In this document: positions 8,805 to 16,753 of the stretch, one piece after another
Layout: each line of letters begins with the position of its first letter
Position numbering within the stretch: the first letter of the stretch is position 1
Assembly (NCBI RefSeq): GCF_014930455.1
Contig: NZ_JAAIYO010000002.1
Coordinates: 930,001-994,000, forward strand
Source of the DNA: Corallococcus soli
GTDB lineage: Bacteria; Myxococcota; Myxococcia; Myxococcales; Myxococcaceae
Length of the DNA stretch: 64,000 bases
Direction: 5' to 3'
Notes under the pieces: model-generated
Told to the model about the DNA's origin: nothing
Database searches by the model: none
What the model saw: only the letters and a program-made list of their open reading frames with translations
Position numbers and translations under genes: made by a program

Positions 8805-9893
8805 ATGCGCGTCATCAACTTCAACGCCGGCCCCGCCGGTCTGCCCCTGCCGGCCCTCGAGCAGGCCCGGGAGGAGCTGCTCGACTTCCACGGCACCGGC
8901 ATGTCCGTCATGGAGCACAGCCACCGGGGCAAGGACTACGAGGGCGTCCACGACGAGGCCGTCGCGCTGCTCACGGAGCTGCTGGGCATCCCGGACACGC
9001 ACCAGGTGCTGTTCCTCACCGGCGGCGCGTCACAGCAGTTCGCCCAGGTGCCCATGAACTTCCTCACGCCGGGCGCCTCCGCCGACTACCTGATGACGGG
9101 CGTCTGGAGCGAGAAGGCCCTGGACGAGGCGAAGTACTACGGCGCGCCCCGCATCGCGGCGACCACCGTGCAGGCGGACAAGCGCTACCAGCGCGTCCCC
9201 AAGGCGTCCGAGCTCCAGCTCGACCCGAAGGCCGCCTACGTCCACCTGACGAGCAACAACACCATCTTCGGCTCGCAGTGGCACACCTTCCCGGACGTGG
9301 GCCGCGTGCCGCTGGTGGCGGACATGAGCTCCGACTTCTTGTGGAAGCCCACCGACGTGAGCCGCTTCGCGCTCATCTACGCGGGCGCGCAGAAGAACCT
9401 GGGGCCCTCCGGCGTCACGCTGATCATCGCCGCGAAGGACTTCATCGCGAAGGGGCGCAAGGACATCCCCAAGTACTTCCGCTACAGCACCCACGCGGAG
9501 AACAACTCGCTCTACAACACGCCCCCCACGCTGGCCATCTACCTGGTGCGCAACGTGCTCGCCTGGGTCAAGGGGCTGGGCGGCCTGCCCGCGCTGGAGC
9601 AGCGCAACCGCGAGAAGGCGGACGCGCTGTACGGCGCCATCGACAGGAATCCGGGTTTCTACCGGGCCCCGGTGGAGCGCGAGTCCCGTTCAGTGATGAA
9701 CGTCGTCTTCCACCTCCCCACGGAGGAGCTGGATGCGGCCTTCGTCGCGCAGGCGAAGCAGGCCCAGATGGTGGGCCTCAAGGGCCACCGCACCGCCGGC
9801 GGCATCCGCGTGTCGATGTACAACGCGGTTTCGCCGCAGGACGTCAAAACGCTGACGTCCTTCATGGATCACTTCGTGAAGATGCACGGGTAG
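8805..9893 (+). CDS. serC: Phosphoserine aminotransferase
   Basis: A 362-aa PLP enzyme of the class V aminotransferases. It converts 3-phosphohydroxypyruvate and glutamate to phosphoserine in serine biosynthesis, and also serves pyridoxine biosynthesis. Family landmarks: [10 protein letters not shown] at the N-terminus, [11 protein letters not shown], the phosphate-site GGASQQF, the Lys-bearing [14 protein letters not shown] (Schiff-base lysine) and the C-terminal [16 protein letters not shown]. Length matches the family. The ATG at 8805 is preferred over the one 12 codons upstream because it starts directly at the conserved N-terminus and has GAGG 8 bases upstream. Cytoplasmic. Confidence 0.97.
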   Translation: MRVINFNAGPAGLPLPALEQAREELLDFHGTGMSVMEHSHRGKDYEGVHDEAVALLTELLGIPDTHQVLFLTGGASQQFAQVPMNFLTPGASADYLMTGVWSEKALDEAKYYGAPRIAATTVQADKRYQRVPKASELQLDPKAAYVHLTSNNTIFGSQWHTFPDVGRVPLVADMSSDFLWKPTDVSRFALIYAGAQKNLGPSGVTLIIAAKDFIAKGRKDIPKYFRYSTHAENNSLYNTPPTLAIYLVRNVLAWVKGLGGLPALEQRNREKADALYGAIDRNPGFYRAPVERESRSVMNVVFHLPTEELDAAFVAQAKQAQMVGLKGHRTAGGIRVSMYNAVSPQDVKTLTSFMDHFVKMHG

Positions 9894-9933
9894 GCTCACG
9901 TCGACATTGCGCAGAACAACCTGGAGGCATTCC

Positions 9934-10497
9934 ATGAAGAAGACGCTGACCGCCGTGCTGCTGTCCCTGACGCTCGCCACGCCCGTCATGGCCAAGGACA
10001 TCGCCGGGGTGAAGTACCCGGACACCGCCACGGTGAATGGCAAGGAGCTCAAGCTCAACGGCGTCGGCCTGCGCAAGAAGGCCATCTTCAAGGTCTACAC
10101 CGTGGGCCTGTACGTGGAGACGCCGTCGAAGGACGCCACGCAGATCCTCAACGCGGATGAGATCAAGCGCGTGCGCATGTTCATGAAGCGCGACCTCAAG
10201 AAGGAGCAGATCACGGAGGCCATCGAGAACGGCTTCAAGAAGAACGCGGGCGCGAACCTGCCCAAGCTCCAGACGCGCCTGGACGCCTTCAAGGCCGCCA
10301 TCCCCGCGGAGATCAAGGAAGGCGAGGAGCTGATCCTCACCTACGTCCCCGGCAAGGGCACCAACGTGCAGACCAAGGGCGGTCAGGCCATCGACGTGGA
10401 GGGCAAGGACTTCGCCGACGCGCTCTTCTCCGTCTGGCTGGGCAAGGACCCGGTGGACGGCGGCCTCCGGGACGGGATGCTCGGCAAGGACGACTGA
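9934..10497 (+). CDS. Secreted chalcone-isomerase-like protein
   Basis: A 187-aa protein with a clear Sec signal peptide (MKKTLTAVLLSLTLATPVMA, cleavage near residue 20). The mature part has the bacterial chalcone-isomerase-like fold signature: GVKYPDTATVNGKELKLNGVGLR, then KVYTVGLYVETPS, a DADEIKR-type helix and a C-terminal FADALFSVWLGKDPVD. Bacterial members lack flavonoid activity and bind fatty-acid-like ligands in the periplasm; the exact role is not known. It starts 40 bp after serC with GGAGG upstream. A strong terminator follows. Confidence 0.85.
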   Translation: MKKTLTAVLLSLTLATPVMAKDIAGVKYPDTATVNGKELKLNGVGLRKKAIFKVYTVGLYVETPSKDATQILNADEIKRVRMFMKRDLKKEQITEAIENGFKKNAGANLPKLQTRLDAFKAAIPAEIKEGEELILTYVPGKGTNVQTKGGQAIDVEGKDFADALFSVWLGKDPVDGGLRDGMLGKDD

Positions 10498-10526
10498 CGT
10501 CGCGCGCCTCCTTTTCGGAGCCATGG

Positions 10527-10567
10527 CGCCCCGCGATGTCCCCTCCCATGGGGCCATCCGCGGGGCG
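10527..10567 (+). terminator. Terminator after the chalcone-isomerase-like gene
   Basis: The outer stem CGCCCCGCG (10527-10535) pairs with CGCGGGGCG (10559-10567). An inner ATG-CCCC/GGGG-CAT stem extends it, with one mismatch and one bulge. It is followed by TCGTCGTTTCCCC. It lies 30 bp after the stop codon. Confidence 0.65.
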
Positions 10568-10728
10568 TCGTCGTTTCCCCGCCGGAGGGCTCCACCGGAT
10601 TGCTTCAATGGTGGACAGCGCGGAGCGTCACGGACCGGGGCGTGCAGTTGCCACTGGAATGCCCTGGCGGGTCGGGCGTTGATGCGCGCCGAGACAACCC
10701 CACCCCTCGTTCGCGTTGGAGAAACGCT

Positions 10729-12870
10729 GTGAAGCGTCTGGCCCTGTTCGCTGCCTCCTGTGTCCTTGGCGTCGCCTGCAAGACGGCGGAGCCCACCCCC
10801 GAGCCGCCCCGGGCCCCACCCCCGGCCCCCGTGGCCGCCTCCGCCGAGCCGTCCCCGAGCGCCGCCGCGCCCGCCGCCCCCGTGCCCCAGGGTGAGCCCC
10901 AGATGCCTCCCGGCCTGGACGCGGCGGTGATGGACCCGTCGGCGAACCCCTGTGACGACTTCTACGCCTACGCCTGCGGAGGCTGGCTCAAGTCCACGGA
11001 GATCCCCGCCGAGCGCGCGCGCTGGAGCCGGGGCTTCGAGACCGTGGCTGAGCGCAACCAGACCGTGCTGCGCGACATCCTCACCCGCGCCGCGGAGGGG
11101 CAGGGCGACGGCTCGCCGGACGACAAGCGGCTGGGCGCGTTCTACGGCGCCTGCATGGACGAGGCGCAGCTGGAGCAGTCGCTGCCGGCGCTGCGCAAGC
11201 ACCTGACGAAGCTGTCCACGCTCAAGAGCCCGCAGGACGTGGCGTCGGCGGTGGCGTGGCTGCACGCGCGCGACGTGAACGCGCTCTTCCGGGTGGCCTC
11301 CGATCAGGACCAGAAGGACTCCACGCAGGTCATCGCGGTGGTGGACTCGGGCGGCCTGGGCCTGCCGGACCGGGACTACTACCTGAAGCCCGACGTGAAG
11401 ATGCGCGAGGCCCGCGCCGCCTATCAGGCGCACGTGCAGAAGGTCTTCGAGCTGCTGGGCGACGCGCCCTTCATGGCGAGCCGCAAGGCCACGGGCATCC
11501 TCGCCATCGAGACGCGGCTCGCCACGGCGTCGCTGCCCAAGGAGGAGCGCCGCGAGCCGGAGAAGGTCTACCACCGGCTGGAGCGCCAGGGCCTGAAGAA
11601 GCTGGCGCCCGCGTTCCAGTGGGACACGTACTTCGCGCAGGTGGGCCTGCCCGCGGGCGAAGCGCTCAACGTGACGCAGCCGAAATACTTCGCGGAGGTG
11701 TCCGCGCTGGTGCGCCAGCAGCGGCCTTCCGACATGGGGCCGTACCTGTCCTACCACCTGGTGAGGAGCGTGGAGCTGGCGCTGCCCAAGGCGGTGCGCG
11801 ACGAGTTCTTCCGCTTCGAGTCCACGGTGCTCACCGGCGCGAAGGCGGACCTGGCGCGCTGGAAGAAGTGCGTGGAGGCCACCGACGAAGCGCTGCCGCA
11901 CGCGCTCGCCCGGCCCTTCATCGCGCGCACCTTCGGCGAGGAGGGCAAGGCCACCACCCTGGACATGGTCCAGCAGATTGAGCAGTCCTTCGAGCGCAAC
12001 CTGGACACGCTGTCGTGGATGGACGCGCAGACCAAGGCGCAGGCCCTGGCGAAGGTGCGGAAGATCACCAACAAGATCGGCTACCCGGACCAGTGGCGCC
12101 GCTATGACGGCCTGGACATCCAGCGCGACGCGTTCCTGGACAGCTACCTGGCGGCGAGCGCGTTCGAACAGGCGCGGCAGCTGCGCAAGGTGGGCCAGCC
12201 GGTGGACCTCTCCGAGTGGTTCATGTCGCCGCCCACGGTGAACGCCTACTACAACCCGGCCACCAACGAGATCGTCTTCCCCGCGGGCATCCTCCAGCCG
12301 CCCTTCTTCAACCGGGACGCGTCCGCGCCGGTGAACTTCGGCGCCATGGGCATGGTGGTGGGCCACGAAATCACCCACGGCTTCGACGACGAGGGCCGCC
12401 AGTTCGACGCGGACGGCAACCTGCGCACCTGGTGGACCCCGGCGTCCGACAAGGCCTTCCGCGAGCGCGTGGCGTGCGTGCGCAAGCAGTACGACGGCTA
12501 CACGGCGGTGGACGAGGTGAAGGTGAACGGCAAGCTCACCCTGGGGGAGAACGTGGCGGACCTGGGCGGCCTCAAGCTGGCGTACGCGGCGATGGAGACC
12601 TACCTGGCGAAGCACCCGGACCAGGCGGCGAAGGCGGCGTCGTACCGCTTCACGCCCGGGCAGCAGTTCTTCCTCGCGCACGCGCAATCGTGGTGCTCGA
12701 AGATTCGTAATGAAGCCGCGAGGCAGCGGGCGCTGACGGACTCACACTCGCCCGCGTTCCTGCGCGTCAACGGACCGGTGACGAACCTGCCGCAGTTCCA
12801 GCAGGCGTTTTCGTGTCAGGCGGGGGCGAAGATGGTCGCTCCCGCTGCGAACCGTTGTGAGGTCTGGTAA
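10729..12870 (+). CDS. M13 family zinc metallopeptidase lipoprotein (PepO/neprilysin-like)
   Basis: A 713-aa M13 endopeptidase. The start is the GTG at 10729 with GGAG 7 bases upstream; it gives a lipoprotein signal (KRLALFAASCVLGVACKT, Cys near 17). A Pro/Ala-rich tether follows to about residue 60, then the M13 N-terminal helical domain (NPCDDFYAYACGGWLK) and the peptidase domain. Zinc ligands are HEITH at 546-550 and Glu607 in GENVADLGG; NAYYNPATNEIVFPAG is the substrate-binding region. The protein ends with the family CEVW. It is probably anchored in the periplasm or outer membrane and cleaves oligopeptides. Confidence 0.95.
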   Translation: MKRLALFAASCVLGVACKTAEPTPEPPRAPPPAPVAASAEPSPSAAAPAAPVPQGEPQMPPGLDAAVMDPSANPCDDFYAYACGGWLKSTEIPAERARWSRGFETVAERNQTVLRDILTRAAEGQGDGSPDDKRLGAFYGACMDEAQLEQSLPALRKHLTKLSTLKSPQDVASAVAWLHARDVNALFRVASDQDQKDSTQVIAVVDSGGLGLPDRDYYLKPDVKMREARAAYQAHVQKVFELLGDAPFMASRKATGILAIETRLATASLPKEERREPEKVYHRLERQGLKKLAPAFQWDTYFAQVGLPAGEALNVTQPKYFAEVSALVRQQRPSDMGPYLSYHLVRSVELALPKAVRDEFFRFESTVLTGAKADLARWKKCVEATDEALPHALARPFIARTFGEEGKATTLDMVQQIEQSFERNLDTLSWMDAQTKAQALAKVRKITNKIGYPDQWRRYDGLDIQRDAFLDSYLAASAFEQARQLRKVGQPVDLSEWFMSPPTVNAYYNPATNEIVFPAGILQPPFFNRDASAPVNFGAMGMVVGHEITHGFDDEGRQFDADGNLRTWWTPASDKAFRERVACVRKQYDGYTAVDEVKVNGKLTLGENVADLGGLKLAYAAMETYLAKHPDQAAKAASYRFTPGQQFFLAHAQSWCSKIRNEAARQRALTDSHSPAFLRVNGPVTNLPQFQQAFSCQAGAKMVAPAANRCEVW

Positions 12871-12900
12871 GGGCTTCAGCCCTGTTACCGGGAGGATCGC

Positions 12901-13149
12901 ATGGGAATCTGCTCGTGGCTGGTGTTGGGTGGTATCGCGGGTTGGCTGGCCAGCATCATCAAGGGCACCAATGCCCGGATGGGGATGTTCGCCAACATCG
13001 TCGCCGGCATCGTGGGCGCGATGCTGGGCGGCTGGGTGTTCAGCTTCTTCGGAGGCCATGGCGTGACGGGCTTCAACCTGTACTCGCTGATGGTGGCCAC
13101 CGTGGGCGCGGTCATCCTGCTGTCCATCCTGCAAATCATCCGGAGATAG
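12901..13149 (+). CDS. GlsB/YeaQ/YmgE-family small membrane protein
   Basis: An 82-aa protein with three hydrophobic, glycine-rich segments (about 5-22, 29-49, 58-78) and the family pattern LVLGGIAGWLASIIKG...MGMFANIVAGIVGAMLGGW. This transglycosylase-associated family is common, often stress-induced, and of unknown biochemical role. It lies 30 bp after the M13 gene with GGGAGG upstream of the ATG. Confidence 0.92.
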   Translation: MGICSWLVLGGIAGWLASIIKGTNARMGMFANIVAGIVGAMLGGWVFSFFGGHGVTGFNLYSLMVATVGAVILLSILQIIRR

Positions 13150-13156
13150 CCCGCCA

Positions 13157-13172
13157 GGGCCCAAGCCCTGCG
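13157..13172. terminator. Short bidirectional hairpin between convergent genes
   Basis: CAGGGC-CCAA-GCCCTG is a perfect 6-bp stem with a 4-base loop, centred between the GlsB-like gene and the convergent radical SAM gene. There is no T run; a weak terminator at best. Confidence 0.35.
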
Positions 13173-13180
13173 GCCGTCGC

Positions 13181-14215
13181 CTAGAAGAGCGACAGCTGGG
13201 GCGAGCGGGACGGACGCGTCGGACGCCGGAAGGTGTCCGGCGCGTCTTCCGTGATGGCGGAGGCGCGCATGCCCACCTTGCGCGCGGACATGGCGAAGAG
13301 CTGGTGGATGGTCTGCGCGTACAGCCCTTCGCCGCGCATGCGGTGCTTGAAGCGGCCGTCGGTGAGCTCCCCGCCGCGCGTTTCGCGGATGCGGTGCAGC
13401 ACCCGGTCCGCGCGCAGGGGCAGCTTCGCGCGCAGGCGCTCCTCGAACACCTGCTGCACGGGGCCGGGGAGCCGCAGCAGCGTGTAGTGCGCCCTCGTGG
13501 CGCCGGCCTCGCGCGCGGAGGCGAGCACCCGCGCGATGTCCTCGTCGTTGAGCCCCGGGATGATGGGCGCCACGGACACGGCCACGTCGATGCCGGCCTC
13601 CGACAGCTTCCGGATGGTGGCCAGCCGCCGCTTCGGGGTGGCGACGAGGGGCTCCATGGCGCGCGCCAGCTCCTCGTTGTGGAAGGGGAGGCTGATGCTC
13701 ACGGACAGCCGGGCCTCGCCAGCCAGGCGCTGGAGCACGTCCAGGTCGCGTTCAATCAGCACGCCCTTGGTGATGATGCCCACGGGGTTGCGGTACTCGG
13801 CGCAGACCTCCAGGCACTGGCGGGTGAGGCGCAGGGACGCCTCCAGGGGCTGGTAGCAGTCGGTGACGCCGCTGAAGACGACCGTTTCGCCCTTCCACGA
13901 CGGGCGCTCGAAGGTTTCGCGCAGCAGCTCCGGGGCCTGGGGTTTGACGACGAGGCGCGTCTCGAAGTCGGTGCCCGCGCCGAAGTCCAGGTACTGGTGC
14001 GTGGGCCGCGCGTAGCAGTAGGCGCACGCGTGGAGGCAGCCCCGGTACGGGTTGACGCTCCAGGAGAAGCACACGTCGGGGCTGTCGTTCTTCGCCACCA
14101 CCGAGCGGCTGTGGTCCTCGTAGACCTCCAGCCGGGCAGGGGGAATCTCGTCCAGGTACTCCACCGCGGTGCTCGCCCAGGGGTTGGGCGGATTGTCGAC
14201 GGGACGTGGCTTCAC
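13181..14215 (-). CDS. Radical SAM protein of the PA0069 / SplB-like family
   Basis: A 344-aa radical SAM enzyme. The 4Fe-4S cluster motif is C60-x3-C64-x2-C67 (YRGCLHACAYCYARP), followed by PTHQYLDFG and a TIM-barrel-like core (FSGVTDCYQPLE, GIITKGVLIERD, VSVAPIIPGLND). The family is widespread and not functionally defined; it is related in layout to spore photoproduct lyase-type proteins. The start is GTG at 14215. It is convergent with the GlsB-like gene and divergent from the YopT-like gene. Confidence 0.9.
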   Translation of the reverse strand: MKPRPVDNPPNPWASTAVEYLDEIPPARLEVYEDHSRSVVAKNDSPDVCFSWSVNPYRGCLHACAYCYARPTHQYLDFGAGTDFETRLVVKPQAPELLRETFERPSWKGETVVFSGVTDCYQPLEASLRLTRQCLEVCAEYRNPVGIITKGVLIERDLDVLQRLAGEARLSVSISLPFHNEELARAMEPLVATPKRRLATIRKLSEAGIDVAVSVAPIIPGLNDEDIARVLASAREAGATRAHYTLLRLPGPVQQVFEERLRAKLPLRADRVLHRIRETRGGELTDGRFKHRMRGEGLYAQTIHQLFAMSARKVGMRASAITEDAPDTFRRPTRPSRSPQLSLF

Positions 14216-14228
14216 CCGCCCACGGTGC

Positions 14229-14248
14229 GACTGAATGCGCGTTCAGTC
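14229..14248. promoter_or_regulatory. Perfect inverted repeat in the radical SAM / YopT-like divergent promoter
   Basis: GACTGAA-N6-TTCAGTC, a perfect 7-bp dyad, sits 13 bp before the radical SAM start and 61 bp before the YopT-like start. Its size and symmetry fit a TetR-family-like operator. No regulator gene is adjacent. Confidence 0.45.
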
Positions 14249-14308
14249 AAGGTGGTGAAGTAGAGTCGGCCTGAAGGCTTCCGCCGCGGACCTTCGTGGA
14301 GAGGGCCC

Positions 14309-15391
14309 ATGTACGCCAAGCTGTATCAGACCCGTTACGGAAGCGTCCCGGCTCAAGTCAGCAACGTCAACGGCCTCGCGAAGCTCGCGAACAAATGCGG
14401 CGGAACGCTGGAGTGCGGCTTCTGTCAGGGACTCGAGGACTTCAACAAGGGCGTCTTCTATTCCCTGGACTTGAGCTCGGATGGCGTCTGCTTCGGGCTG
14501 GTGATCATGTGGCTGCGGATGAAGTTCGAGAAGAAACCCGACAGCGACTTCTATGCTTGGCTCTTCGCCAACGACGTGCAGGGCCGAAACGCCAAGATGG
14601 CCATGTGGATGCGGAACCAGCTCATGAGCCTGGGCCTGGGCAACCCAGGGTATGCGCAGGTCTACTCAACGTTCATGACGGACCCGAACGAAGGGGAGAA
14701 ACGTGAAAAGTTCAAGACGAAGTACCCCCAGGGGGGCATCCCCGCGTACTTGAACTTCTACAACGAGGAAAAACCGGGAGGTGCTCCTCTGGACCGCTCG
14801 TACGACCCGGAGCACTACGCGGCGACGCAGCAGCGGGCGCGATACGTACTCGCCTCGGAGGCCCTCGGCTACAAGTTCAAGCAATTGGGTGCCCGCATGG
14901 GGCGCCTGCAGATCTGGCAAGAGGCGGAAGTCAGCCAGCGGGATGTCTACGCGCTCCAGCTGGTGGCGAGCAAGATCACCAAATCGGCCACCAAGGCCAA
15001 CCGCCTCTCCATGAAGGACCGGATCATCTCCGCCGAACTCCAGGCGAGCTACAAACCCGGCGAGGACAAGGATGGGCTCAAGAAGCGGGAGGAGGCAGCG
15101 CGGCTGATCGTTGATGCCATGGTCAAGTACCAGGAGAAGCTCAAGAACGAGGATGCGTTCGTCACCATCTCCATCCCCAAGCATGTCATGGGCGTGTACT
15201 TTTCCCGCTCGCCCTTGATGGGCCACGGCGTCCTCTCCTTCTTTGATCCCAACTACGGCATCTGGACCTTCGAGAGCAGCTCCCTGGTTGATCGCTTTGA
15301 AAAATTCAAGCAATTCTTCGCCGCGTTCACCTGCGTGTATAACGATAAGGACATGAGCCCGCTCGAGATCAAGATCCTCTCAAGGCATTGA
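14309..15391 (+). CDS. Putative YopT-like (C58) cysteine protease
   Basis: A 360-aa protein without signal peptide or TM. Three features resemble the C58/YopT papain-like family: DGVCFGLVIMWL with Cys61, a His-bearing strand KHVMGVYF with His292, and VLSFFDPNYGIWTFES with Asp313. The FFDPN[YF]G segment with Asp is the best landmark. His306 is a second candidate. The intervening segment (about 165-275) is helical and charged. YopT-type proteases are secreted effectors or toxin domains; here the domain makes up a whole protein. GGAGAGG precedes the ATG. Assignment is by motif reading only. It converges with an unknown gene 37 bp away. Confidence 0.55.
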   Translation: MYAKLYQTRYGSVPAQVSNVNGLAKLANKCGGTLECGFCQGLEDFNKGVFYSLDLSSDGVCFGLVIMWLRMKFEKKPDSDFYAWLFANDVQGRNAKMAMWMRNQLMSLGLGNPGYAQVYSTFMTDPNEGEKREKFKTKYPQGGIPAYLNFYNEEKPGGAPLDRSYDPEHYAATQQRARYVLASEALGYKFKQLGARMGRLQIWQEAEVSQRDVYALQLVASKITKSATKANRLSMKDRIISAELQASYKPGEDKDGLKKREEAARLIVDAMVKYQEKLKNEDAFVTISIPKHVMGVYFSRSPLMGHGVLSFFDPNYGIWTFESSSLVDRFEKFKQFFAAFTCVYNDKDMSPLEIKILSRH

Positions 15392-15428
15392 GCAGGCCTT
15401 CGGGAGGGAACGCCGGGCGAGGAGCGGC

Positions 15429-16409
15429 TCAGCGGTGCGAGCCGTAGTATGTCTTCCGGGTCTTGAGCTCCGGAACGCCAGCGTCGGCTCCGGTGAGCTC
15501 GGCGGGCCACAAGCAATTCCTGTCGACACCGTCAAGACACCTCCCGTTGTCGTCGTGCGTGATGGCGGTCATGACGGCGGAGATGATGCCGTGGCGGCAC
15601 AGGTCCTTGTACTCCTCCGTGGAGTTGGGCTTCTTCTTCACCTCCTCCAGGCTGTACCAGAACCGGCAGTACCACTCGAGCGCCCGGGTCACCTTGGCAT
15701 GCCCCGCCGGGCTGAACAGGGTCCAGACATCCACGTGGGGGGCCGGCTGGTCTCGGTGGACCTCGAAGTGGCCCGCCACCCCCGCGGTCATGGCCGAGCA
15801 GCGGTCGCTGAGATACTTGTGTGGGGCCTTCGCGTGCGCGATGGCAATCGCATCCTCGATGTGGCCTGGGCCCGCCGCGGGAACCTTGAAGGTCGTGTAG
15901 TCGCGCAGGCTCACCGCGCCGCCGACGCCGGGCCCGACGCCCGTGTCCATCGCGTACCCGCCCACCTTGTACATCGTGTACAGCGACCAGATGTTCTTGG
16001 CATTGACAATCTCACGGATCCGCGTGGCTGAATTGGCGGACGCTCCCATGGACGTCTCGATGATGTGTTTGACCACCAGGTCGATGTCCCAGCTGAAGCT
16101 GGACCACACCCAGTTGATGCCCGATTGCACCAGACCACTCCGGGTGCCGCGGCGCACGCCGACGTTCTTGTTCAGGAACGTCTCGATGCCCCGCACCTCG
16201 AGCTTCTCGCGATTGTGGACGCTGAAGTTCGATCCCTTGAAGTAGTTGCGGTAGGCCCAGACATGCGCGTCGAGACACCAGAAGTTGATGACGTAGCCCG
16301 AGGCCTGGGTGTCACTGCGAGCCCGCATCAAGGCTTTGGGGCCGCCGGAGTCCCTCGCGTCGAAGGTCGGGGGACCGAACCACGTGTAGTTGACATCCAG
16401 CAGAGCCAT
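15429..16409 (-). CDS. Hypothetical protein convergent with the YopT-like gene
   Basis: A 326-aa protein that I do not recognise. It is rich in Trp and Tyr, without signal peptide, and has a short Gly-rich hydrophobic stretch around 158-172 (TGVGPGVGGAV). Cysteines include those in DRCSAM, DLCRHG and a late CLDGVDRNC pair. The sequence KVGGYAMDTGVGPG and a later DVWTLFSPAGHAKV could be part of a compact globular domain. The start at 16409 has GGAAGG about 10 bases upstream. Its convergent pairing with the protease candidate suggests a functional link, but nothing in the sequence shows immunity or chaperone function. Confidence 0.6.
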   Translation of the reverse strand: MALLDVNYTWFGPPTFDARDSGGPKALMRARSDTQASGYVINFWCLDAHVWAYRNYFKGSNFSVHNREKLEVRGIETFLNKNVGVRRGTRSGLVQSGINWVWSSFSWDIDLVVKHIIETSMGASANSATRIREIVNAKNIWSLYTMYKVGGYAMDTGVGPGVGGAVSLRDYTTFKVPAAGPGHIEDAIAIAHAKAPHKYLSDRCSAMTAGVAGHFEVHRDQPAPHVDVWTLFSPAGHAKVTRALEWYCRFWYSLEEVKKKPNSTEEYKDLCRHGIISAVMTAITHDDNGRCLDGVDRNCLWPAELTGADAGVPELKTRKTYYGSHR

Positions 16410-16462
16410 GGTGCCGCCTTCCCGAGCCGCGTGGGCCATCCACTCCGGTCAGCACGCGGCGG

Positions 16463-16753
16463 ATGGAGTGCGTCGTAATACACCGCCACGCGGACGGACA
16501 CGAACCAGACGGAGCGCATTCGAAGGTGTTCGTTTTCACCCGGGCTCACGTCCAGCTCATCTACGGCTCGGTGGGCGTGCGCCTGGGCATCCCGCTCTTC
16601 GCCACGGAGCGCAAGGTCGCCCGGCCGCCGCTTTGCTCCTGGGCCCAGGAGGCGAACGGGATAGGGTCCTCCGCTGGCGACAACAACAAGCCGCTGAGGA
16701 AGACCGCGTGGCCGGACACGACCTTCGTATCGATGACGCAGCACCCCCCGTGA
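16463..16753 (+). CDS. Possible small protein or gene fragment upstream of the MFS gene
   Basis: A 96-aa reading frame whose second half (from about residue 22) has a codon pattern rich in G/C third positions like real genes here: KVFVFTRAHVQLIYG, then GVRLGIPLFATERK. It ends with TGA at 16751-16753, overlapping the GTG start of the MFS gene (GTGA). The N-terminal part looks non-coding, so this may be the tail of a decayed gene rather than an intact small gene. No family is recognised. Confidence 0.25.
   Translation: MECVVIHRHADGHEPDGAHSKVFVFTRAHVQLIYGSVGVRLGIPLFATERKVARPPLCSWAQEANGIGSSAGDNNKPLRKTAWPDTTFVSMTQHPP

Noticed and set aside
9862-12687. 941-codon minus-strand frame
   Set aside because: It lies antisense to the M13 peptidase and the chalcone-isomerase-like gene. 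Long antisense frames are expected in very GC-rich DNA; the product is Arg/His/Gly/Val-rich without domains.
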